This document shows, piece by piece, positions 13,644-19,205 of a DNA stretch of 19,205 nt. Both the position numbers and the translations under genes were made by a program. The notes beneath the pieces are model-generated. The model saw only the letters and a program-made list of their open reading frames with translations, was not told the origin of the DNA and ran no database searches. Where the stretch lies: assembly GCA_020445005.1 (NCBI GenBank), contig JAGRHM010000103.1, positions 1,054-20,258 of the forward strand. Direction: 5' to 3'. Every line of letters starts with the position of its first letter. Position 1 is the first letter of the stretch. Source of the stretch: Candidatus Competibacteraceae bacterium. GTDB taxonomy: Bacteria > Pseudomonadota > Gammaproteobacteria > Competibacterales > Competibacteraceae.

Positions 13644-14447
13644 GTGGCCATCGCGCTGCTTTCGCTGATCGAAAATATCCGCCTCCGCCTGGACGATCTA
13701 GGCGGAGATCGCGGCCCGCCAAGTTCTGGATATTATGCGACGTGGCAGGAAGACGATTCCGTGTGTCTCTGGAAGAACACGGAATTGGTCGGTTATCTAA
13801 AATCCGCGTTGCTGGATATAGCGGGCCGAATTCCTTGGACAACGGGTGGTAGTTCATCAGACATCGTTGGTGATCAAACGCGATTGTCTGTGACATCTGG
13901 CAATCCAGAAGTAGCCTTGCATGAATCCACGCTGTATGTGGACAAGGTATTTTTAGCGTCTTCTGGGCTATTCCTGGAAAAGACCGAATCAACGCGCTTA
14001 GCGTATCTGTATGGCGAAAACTGGATCACGAATACCGATACCCCAACCCATTACTACGAGCCACAACGCGGATTGTTGCGGCTATACCCGATTCCGATCA
14101 TTAATGACGAACTCCATCTTTCTGTGCGTCGCCGCTGTATTGATGAATTTTCATGGAGCGACGTATCCAGCGAGGACGCTCCGACGGTTACGCTGGACGA
14201 TATTCCAAATGATCTGGAAGAAGTGTTAATTTTGGCGGTATGCAGCATCGCCTATAAAAAGCACGACTCGGATACGCTGGATATTGAGATGTCCAGAGAG
14301 TTTTCGAGAATGGTCGATGAAATGGTGGGTCCGCCCGTATCATGGAAACAAAAGGAATCGAGACGGATCAACGCAAATATGGATACTGCGATACGCGGCC
14401 ACTCCTATTTCAGAAGTTCCGCCGTTCAAGATTCAGATTGGAATTAG
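13644..14447 (+). CDS. Head-tail adaptor protein
   Basis: This encodes 267 residues from a GTG at 13644, three bases after the upstream stop; GGTGGA at 13631-13636 is well placed. The sequence ALLSLIENIRLRLDDLGGDRGPPSSGYYATWQEDDSVCLWKNTELVGYLKSALLDIAGR, together with PTHYYEPQRGLLRLYPIPIINDELHLSVRRR and IPNDLEEVLILAVCSIAYKKHDSDTLD, matches a family of podovirus adaptor proteins that bind beneath the portal ring and connect it to the tail (T7 gp11 and P22 gp4 functional equivalents). The helical LPYLK-like first half plus a beta middle fits that fold. Recognition is from memory of the family and position. Confidence 0.75.
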   Translation: MAIALLSLIENIRLRLDDLGGDRGPPSSGYYATWQEDDSVCLWKNTELVGYLKSALLDIAGRIPWTTGGSSSDIVGDQTRLSVTSGNPEVALHESTLYVDKVFLASSGLFLEKTESTRLAYLYGENWITNTDTPTHYYEPQRGLLRLYPIPIINDELHLSVRRRCIDEFSWSDVSSEDAPTVTLDDIPNDLEEVLILAVCSIAYKKHDSDTLDIEMSREFSRMVDEMVGPPVSWKQKESRRINANMDTAIRGHSYFRSSAVQDSDWN

Positions 14448-14459
14448 AAGGACGACCCC

Positions 14460-15617
14460 ATGGCCGGATTCTTTCAAACGCCAGAACAGCCTGGATACCG
14501 GGCACTGGTGGATTATTTTCAGAACAGCAAGGTAGCCAATCCCGCAGGAAACCCCATCGGTCGAGCCGCCGCGACGAATCAACCGCGTATGGGCGGCGGA
14601 TTGCCAGAGCCAAACGGCTATATGCCGGAAAATCTTACCGCGCGAGGCCCGCAACAGAATCCCCTATCGTTTCTTGACGCACCTTCCTTGCCTGGAAGAA
14701 CGCCCGGACCTGCCCTGCCAAGCCCTGATTACATCGCCGGGAATCCAGGCTACGGACAAGACACCGCCATGATGTCTCGCGGCTATGCGCCGATGGGGAA
14801 TGGCGTGTATTCGCAGGGCGATACGTTACAGCCTGGATCGGCTGGATATCAAGATGCGATGCGTGGCCGAATTGGTGGACAATTCGCGGGCGGCAGTGAG
14901 CCTCTTTATCAGCGTGGCTACACGACTTCGGCCGGAACCGCTAGCGGTATATCCAGCGTAGCACCTGGACGAGGTACGCTGAGTGTCATGGATCAAGGCA
15001 ATGGCGGCACCGTGGAAGGCAACGTCGCGGCTATCAATCGCCAACTCGCGGCGCTCCAAGACCTCCATCAAGCGCAACTAGACGATCCTTATAATGGCCG
15101 GTTCCGATTCGGCACTGACGGCATTCGCCGGGGCGTCGATCCGCTGGACGTGGCGAGCGGGCGCACCGACGCCTTGGGAACGCTACTCCCTGATGTAAGC
15201 CGTGGCGGGCCGCGCAGTCAGTTGAGGCTCGCTGACTTGATGCAGCAAGCGAATATCGCCAGTTTGCAAGACGCTCGCGCTGGCCAGCAGCAGCAATTAC
15301 AGGGTCAGGCCAACGCCAATTCCGCGCTATCTGACCTATTTCGACAGCAACAACAGGGCCAGCAGTTCGCGGCGAACTACGGACTGAATGCTCTGAAGTT
15401 CCAGAATGACGTATTGCGGAATAATCGGCTCGATCAATCGCTCATCGATTCTCGTAATTCGCAAACAGCTAAAGACCAGCGCTTAACGCCTGATCAAATG
15501 GTTGCGAACTGGATGGATATTTACACCAACAGCCCGGATCAGCAGCAGCGCCAGAACGCACTGAATTACATGACGCAATACTATCAACTGAAGTCTCCAC
15601 AAGCGGGGGCGCTGTAA
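14460..15617 (+). CDS. Gln-rich internal virion / ejection-type protein
   Basis: This encodes 385 residues from the ATG at 14460, preceded by GAAGGA at 14448-14453. The first 200 residues are Gly/Pro/Asn-rich and probably disordered. From about 195, VAAINRQLAALQDLHQAQLDD and then LADLMQQANIASLQDARAGQQQQLQGQANANSALSDLFRQQQQGQQFAANYGLNAL form long Gln/Ala-rich helices. The tail contains LTPDQMVANWMDIYTNSPDQQQRQNALNYM. Such Gln/Ala-rich helical proteins after the adaptor gene are typical of podovirus internal virion proteins that are ejected with DNA and cross the cell envelope. No lytic transglycosylase motif is seen. Its stop overlaps the next start (TAATG). Confidence 0.7.
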   Translation: MAGFFQTPEQPGYRALVDYFQNSKVANPAGNPIGRAAATNQPRMGGGLPEPNGYMPENLTARGPQQNPLSFLDAPSLPGRTPGPALPSPDYIAGNPGYGQDTAMMSRGYAPMGNGVYSQGDTLQPGSAGYQDAMRGRIGGQFAGGSEPLYQRGYTTSAGTASGISSVAPGRGTLSVMDQGNGGTVEGNVAAINRQLAALQDLHQAQLDDPYNGRFRFGTDGIRRGVDPLDVASGRTDALGTLLPDVSRGGPRSQLRLADLMQQANIASLQDARAGQQQQLQGQANANSALSDLFRQQQQGQQFAANYGLNALKFQNDVLRNNRLDQSLIDSRNSQTAKDQRLTPDQMVANWMDIYTNSPDQQQRQNALNYMTQYYQLKSPQAGAL

Positions 15618-15931
15618 TGCTTTCGAAAATAGTTTCAGTCCCGGCTGGGTCAACAAAGACTATTGCATTTGATGCTGAAGGCGCGGCGCGCACAGCAACA
15701 TGCAATACTGGAAAGCCAACGATTACGATCATTATCGCTGGCGGAGCAACCGCAACCGTTTCAACAAGAACGGCGGCTGGAGGAACAGCGGTCCCGGTGG
15801 CGAGCGGAAATCTAACTGGAACTATCACCGCGACTAAATCGGATGTTCTGGATGGAACTATTCATTCTTTCGATGTCACGGCAGCCGTAGCGACAGTAGT
15901 AGTGGAAGCGGCTTTCCCTGAGAATCGATGA
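15617..15931 (+). CDS. Small beta-rich structural protein
   Basis: This encodes 104 residues from the ATG at 15617, overlapping the previous TAA. Like the 12858 product it is Thr/Ala/Val-rich with alternating strand pattern (IVSVPAGSTKTIAFDAEGAARTATCNTGKPTITIIIAGGATATVSTRTAAGGTAVPVASG), and ends in TAAVATVVVEAAFPENR. A small beta-sandwich on the virion is likely. It lies in the same reading frame as the following gene, with only a TGA, then TCG CAG, before that gene's ATG. No other family evidence. Confidence 0.72.
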   Translation: MLSKIVSVPAGSTKTIAFDAEGAARTATCNTGKPTITIIIAGGATATVSTRTAAGGTAVPVASGNLTGTITATKSDVLDGTIHSFDVTAAVATVVVEAAFPENR

Positions 15932-15937
15932 TCGCAG

Positions 15938-16354
15938 ATGAGCATCGTCGCTTGGGATGGGAAGACGCTCGCCGCTGACCGGATGGCATTGTTTGGCGAT
16001 ACCCAAATGCCATTCTCGAAAATTCGGCGTCTTGATGACTGCGTTGTTGCTTGGGTAGGTCGTCTTGAGCATGGCGTCGTTCTTCTTGAATGGATGGCGG
16101 GCAGGAATGAATGGCCAGCCTTTCAAAAGGAAGATCATTTCACCACGTTGATTGTCGCCAAAACCAATTTATGCCATTTTTATGAGCAGTCGCCTATCCC
16201 TATTACGGTCGAACACCCATTCATGGCATGGGGGGTTGGTCGAGAGGTGGCGATTGGCGCAATGGCCATGGGCGCGGATGCTAGAAAGGCGGTGGAGCTA
16301 GCCAGCATCTATTGTGCTGGATGCGGATTTGGTGTCGATGCGTTTGACCTTTGA
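15938..16354 (+). CDS. HslV/proteasome-beta-like Ntn-hydrolase homologue
   Basis: This encodes 138 residues from the ATG at 15938; an in-frame TGA at 15929 excludes any longer start. By eye the protein aligns with HslV: MSIVAWDGKTLAADR matches the first strands (TTIVSVRRNGHVVIAGD in HslV), placing D14 at HslV Asp17. SKIRRL places K28 at HslV Lys33, within the KVRRL segment. The C-terminal helices (VAIGAMAMGADARKAVELASIYCAGCGFGVDAFDL) match the final helices of the fold. After Met removal Ser2 would be N-terminal, the expected nucleophile in place of Thr1, but the alignment is one residue short, so activity is uncertain. Its length is shorter than HslV (about 175). No ATPase partner is visible. 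Proteolysis in virion maturation or host takeover is inference. Confidence 0.75.
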   Translation: MSIVAWDGKTLAADRMALFGDTQMPFSKIRRLDDCVVAWVGRLEHGVVLLEWMAGRNEWPAFQKEDHFTTLIVAKTNLCHFYEQSPIPITVEHPFMAWGVGREVAIGAMAMGADARKAVELASIYCAGCGFGVDAFDL

Positions 16355-16364
16355 GGGGTAGGAT

Positions 16365-16931
16365 ATGCCAAATTGGTATGACTCATTAGTATCAGCTCCT
16401 CCTGGAACGTATCTAAATCCAACAGGAGAGCCTAGGCGTCAGCTTGATACAGAAACCAATAATATGGTTAAAGATCATCAAGCCCTTGGTCGGTTCCTAA
16501 CTGATCTGATGCCTCCTGTTCAATATAGCCCATACGGTCTTGCCAAGTTTGCAATAACGAATTCTATTGAAAATAAAATAACAGGGGATAACAAAAAAAA
16601 TAAAGGCGCAATATCTCCTGACGATTTTACTCCAACCGGGCTAGCTCAGGCGTTATTCCTATCGCCTCTTCAGCAGTTTGCCGATCATCAAGCCGAGCTA
16701 TATCGAGCTAATCACCAATCGTTGCCAGGTCCACCGTCATCAGTTTCAAATATTCCCAAATCTTCAAATTGGTCATTGCCTAATCCGATGCGGCGCATTG
16801 AAATCACTCCTACTCCGCAAAGATTTCAGCATGGGCTGCCATTACCTGCCGCTCGTTATTTGCATCAACAGATGAACCCTAACCCGGTTCCATCTTATCA
16901 GCCAAACTTATTTATGCTAGGAATGTCTTGA
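16365..16931 (+). CDS. Hypothetical protein, AT-rich gene among GC-richer neighbours
   Basis: This encodes 188 residues from the ATG at 16365, preceded by GAGGGG at 16354-16359. The product is Pro/Asn/Gln-rich, probably partly disordered (LTDLMPPVQYSPYGLAKFA; LPGPPSSVSNIPKSSNWSLPNPMRRIEITPTPQ). It starts MPNW, as does the next gene product, a shared N-terminus that may be a virion-targeting motif or a duplication remnant. The gene is visibly AT-richer than its neighbours and its tandem overlap with the next start (TGATG) suggests coupling. I recognise no family; a virion-associated role is inferred from position only. Confidence 0.75.
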   Translation: MPNWYDSLVSAPPGTYLNPTGEPRRQLDTETNNMVKDHQALGRFLTDLMPPVQYSPYGLAKFAITNSIENKITGDNKKNKGAISPDDFTPTGLAQALFLSPLQQFADHQAELYRANHQSLPGPPSSVSNIPKSSNWSLPNPMRRIEITPTPQRFQHGLPLPAARYLHQQMNPNPVPSYQPNLFMLGMS

Positions 16932-19205
16932 TGCCCAACTGGCCGGAAGACCCGCGACGGCGGAATGTGTATGGTGATGTGTATGGCCAGTCCCTGCCCA
17001 TGCCTGGCCAGACGAAGCCACAAGGTATCCCGTCGCTAGCGGACTTGGCGACGCTGGTCAACCAGCAGCAGCAATCGTCTGGGGTGCCGTCGCCCACCTT
17101 CCAGCAGCAACAGCCTGCCGCGCCTTCCCTGAGCCAGCTTCAGCCGCCGCTGATGCCGCAATCCCAACAAGCGGTGGCGGCCACCGATCAATCGCCAAAA
17201 AAGCCCTTTTTCTCGTTGCCTGACGTGGCGAACGCGCTCTACGAGGGGGCAACACAGCAGTTTATCCCTAGCGTCAAGGGAACCGTGGCTCAGCTTTACT
17301 CTGGCCTGGATCGCCCAGACTTGCAGCCAGAATGGGTTCAGCGTTATCAAGATGAAGGGCGTGCCGCGCAAGAAATGGCGCAACGGCGCAACGAAGAGCA
17401 AGCGGCGACTGGAAAGCTATCATCAGCCGGTGAAGCCGTTCGACAGGCGATTCCCTCGCTTCCCTTCAGTCTCGGTTCCATGGCGGCGGCACTTCCAGCG
17501 GGTATCGCGGGGACCGTGGCGACTGGCCCAGTGGGAGGGGCGGTGGCGGCGGGCGCGGCTGCTGGTGCGGCCGGATACCGCATGGCCGCTAGCCAATTCC
17601 TGGATTCGGCATTCGCGAGCCTAGAACAGGAAAGCCAGCAGAAGCGCGGTCGTCCCATGAGCGAACAGGAAAGGGCGGCAGCCTATGCCGAGCTGAAGCC
17701 AATCGCCGAACATACCGGACTGTGGGAAGCCGGGCCGGAAGCCATCGGTAATGCCGCGATGTTCGGTCTGGGTCGCGTAGCCTTGGGTTTCATGCCGAAA
17801 GAGGCCATGGCGAAGATTGCCGAGTCAGCTCTAGGCCGAGTAATTGGCACAGCGGGGGTTCGAGCAGGAGCAGCAGCAGGGACGGCCGCTACCGAAGTTG
17901 CCACCGAAACCGCGACCCAAGTTGCCCAAGGCAATGACCAGGCCAAGGCCGACGCGGCCATCAAGGCATTCGTCGAAGGGAAGCCCATGGGTCCAGCCAT
18001 CGCCGGGGCCGAGCGTCCCTATGATGGACTCGCTGGGCTTCAGAAAGCCTATAACGATGTGGTTGGAGCGACGCTGGCCACCGTGGTTATGATGGGCGGA
18101 CTGGCCAAGGGAGCGCATCTCGCCTACAAGCCCATTGCCAACCGGATCAAGGCCGGACAGCGCGGCCAAGAGGCGGATACGGCGGTCAATCAGACTGATC
18201 CGATCCGTACCAACCTAGAATTTGCTCGCGAATCCGACATAGCCGAGGCGCTCTCTCGATTCGACGAGATTGAGAACGCCGGGCGGTTGCCGAAATCGGC
18301 AGCGCGACGCATTGATGCCGCTCGCCAGCAATTGCTGGGGGAGTTGAGCTTGCGCGTGTCGCCTGAGGCCATCTCGGCTCCACTGAATTCACAGCGCGGA
18401 ATGGCTGGCTATCTTGGCTTCTCGGAGCGAGTCAATGAACTCGACGACGCGCAACTTGCTGACCTCGCGGGGCGAGCGCTCCCCGAGAACGCCGAACCGA
18501 CACTGACCGATGCCGCCAAGCGCTATCAAGCCGAAATCAGCCGACGCCAGGCCTTGACCGATGCAGCCGCCCATTTCGAGCGGAACCCCGATGCCGTGGC
18601 TGGCGTCGCGAAGACCTTGGACGACATCGCCACCGGAAAGCCGATGAGCAAGGGCGCGCACGGATCGACCGCGTTCAATCTCGCGTCTCTATCTGATGAT
18701 ATGTTGCGACGGTATCAGTTGGCCGGGGAAGTATTGTCAAGCCAATACGCCGATAAGGTTGGCAATCTTTCCGATAAGATTGACAAGGCTCGCGAGCTTC
18801 TGAACGAAGAATCGCAGCGCCGCGCCGAGGGCCAGACCCGTGACCCGGAAGCGATCCGCGAAGCTGATCTTGCCGAACGAGCGGCGGCGGCGATTGCCAA
18901 GGGCAAGAAACCCAACATCAAGGGACTGTCGTTCGAGACTCTGGATCGTATGGCCAGCGGCCTAGAAGCGCGCGCAGCCCTGGAGCCGCGCCTCGCCGAT
19001 TCGGCGCGGATGCTTCGAGAGGCCGCGCAACAGGGGAGGATGCGGGCATTCAATCCGCAAGGCCAGCAGCAGCCGGGCATTCAGTCCGCCATGCGTGGCT
19101 GGAATGCCGGCCAGACCGAAGACCCTGCCCAACCTATCGACTTCACGCAAGATCGCGCCCGGTTGTCCGAGTTGGCGCAACAAGCTGACGTGACCAGCCG
19201 CCAGC
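16931..19205 (+). CDS. Start of very large Gln/Ala-rich internal virion or polyvalent protein (3' end outside window)
   Basis: The frame opens at the ATG at 16931, overlapping the previous stop, and is uninterrupted for 758 codons to the end of the window. The N-terminal 90 residues are Pro/Gln-rich (LVNQQQQSSGVPSPTFQQQQP). A hydrophobic Gly/Ala segment of about 40 residues follows (MAAALPAGIAGTVATG, then AVAAGAAAGAAGY) and may insert in a membrane. Another Ala-rich part (IGTAGVRAGAAAGTAATEV) and long charged helical stretches (LADLAGRALPENAEPT; ADKVGNLSDKIDKARELLNEESQRR) come after. In related podovirus layouts this position holds giant ejected or polyvalent (DarB-like) proteins, which I infer from context. 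No enzymatic motif appears within the visible part, and its true length is unknown. Confidence 0.85.
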   Translation, partial: MPNWPEDPRRRNVYGDVYGQSLPMPGQTKPQGIPSLADLATLVNQQQQSSGVPSPTFQQQQPAAPSLSQLQPPLMPQSQQAVAATDQSPKKPFFSLPDVANALYEGATQQFIPSVKGTVAQLYSGLDRPDLQPEWVQRYQDEGRAAQEMAQRRNEEQAATGKLSSAGEAVRQAIPSLPFSLGSMAAALPAGIAGTVATGPVGGAVAAGAAAGAAGYRMAASQFLDSAFASLEQESQQKRGRPMSEQERAAAYAELKPIAEHTGLWEAGPEAIGNAAMFGLGRVALGFMPKEAMAKIAESALGRVIGTAGVRAGAAAGTAATEVATETATQVAQGNDQAKADAAIKAFVEGKPMGPAIAGAERPYDGLAGLQKAYNDVVGATLATVVMMGGLAKGAHLAYKPIANRIKAGQRGQEADTAVNQTDPIRTNLEFARESDIAEALSRFDEIENAGRLPKSAARRIDAARQQLLGELSLRVSPEAISAPLNSQRGMAGYLGFSERVNELDDAQLADLAGRALPENAEPTLTDAAKRYQAEISRRQALTDAAAHFERNPDAVAGVAKTLDDIATGKPMSKGAHGSTAFNLASLSDDMLRRYQLAGEVLSSQYADKVGNLSDKIDKARELLNEESQRRAEGQTRDPEAIREADLAERAAAAIAKGKKPNIKGLSFETLDRMASGLEARAALEPRLADSARMLREAAQQGRMRAFNPQGQQQPGIQSAMRGWNAGQTEDPAQPIDFTQDRARLSELAQQADVTSRQ

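Noticed and set aside
1..19205. CRISPR arrays, tRNA genes, insertion sequences, attachment sites
   Set aside because: I saw no regularly spaced repeats, cloverleaf sequences, transposase motifs or terminal inverted repeats. The scan was by eye, so a degenerate element could be missed.

Overview
This window is one contiguous, entirely rightward-transcribed stretch of a tailed double-stranded DNA phage or prophage, probably with a podovirus-type virion. The best whole-layout match I can recall is the Bcep22-type podoviruses of Proteobacteria: terminase, a portal of about 775 residues, a GroES-like protein, scaffold, capsid, adaptor, ejection-type proteins and then a very large protein. The small genes on the left resemble families I associate with prophages of beta- and gammaproteobacteria, and base composition is moderate, so a proteobacterial host is likely. 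No species can be named. No integrase, repressor, lysis, tail-spike, tRNA or CRISPR feature is visible, so lifestyle is undecided.

Layout. (1) Positions 1-3817 hold a tightly packed run of small accessory genes joined by ATGA, TTGA or TGATG stop-start overlaps: a truncated coiled-coil protein, a single-pass membrane protein, two cysteine-rich probable zinc proteins, a winged-helix-like protein and several unknowns. One 44-residue TTG-start gene is shorter than usual ORF cut-offs. (2) Positions 3818-4841 form a self-contained mini-operon. A sigma70-like promoter overlaps an 8-bp inverted repeat, four small genes follow (one a ribbon-helix-helix DNA-binding protein), and an intrinsic terminator closes it. 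(3) Positions 4857-4925 carry a second promoter region with nested dyads just ahead of the small terminase gene. (4) Positions 4926-9278 are the packaging module: TerS, TerL and portal. (5) Positions 9275-12795 are head assembly: a small unknown, a GroES-like co-chaperonin, scaffold, an unknown, a probable head decoration protein and the major capsid protein. (6) Positions 12858-16931 hold virion and connector proteins: an Ala/Thr-rich protein, a head-tail adaptor, a Gln-rich probable ejection protein, a small beta-rich protein, an HslV/proteasome-like Ntn-hydrolase homologue and an AT-richer unknown. (7) From 16931 to the window end runs the start of a very large Gln/Ala-rich protein, probably an internal virion or polyvalent ejected protein.

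How it works together (inference). The left genes look like early or accessory functions. The mini-operon sits exactly at the boundary with the late genes and encodes its own candidate DNA-binding regulator, so it may contribute to early/late control. TerS and TerL package DNA through the portal into a shell built on the scaffold and capsid proteins. The co-chaperonin-like protein may adapt host GroEL to fold a virion protein. The proteasome-like protein, placed among virion genes with no ATPase partner, is the most unusual gene here.
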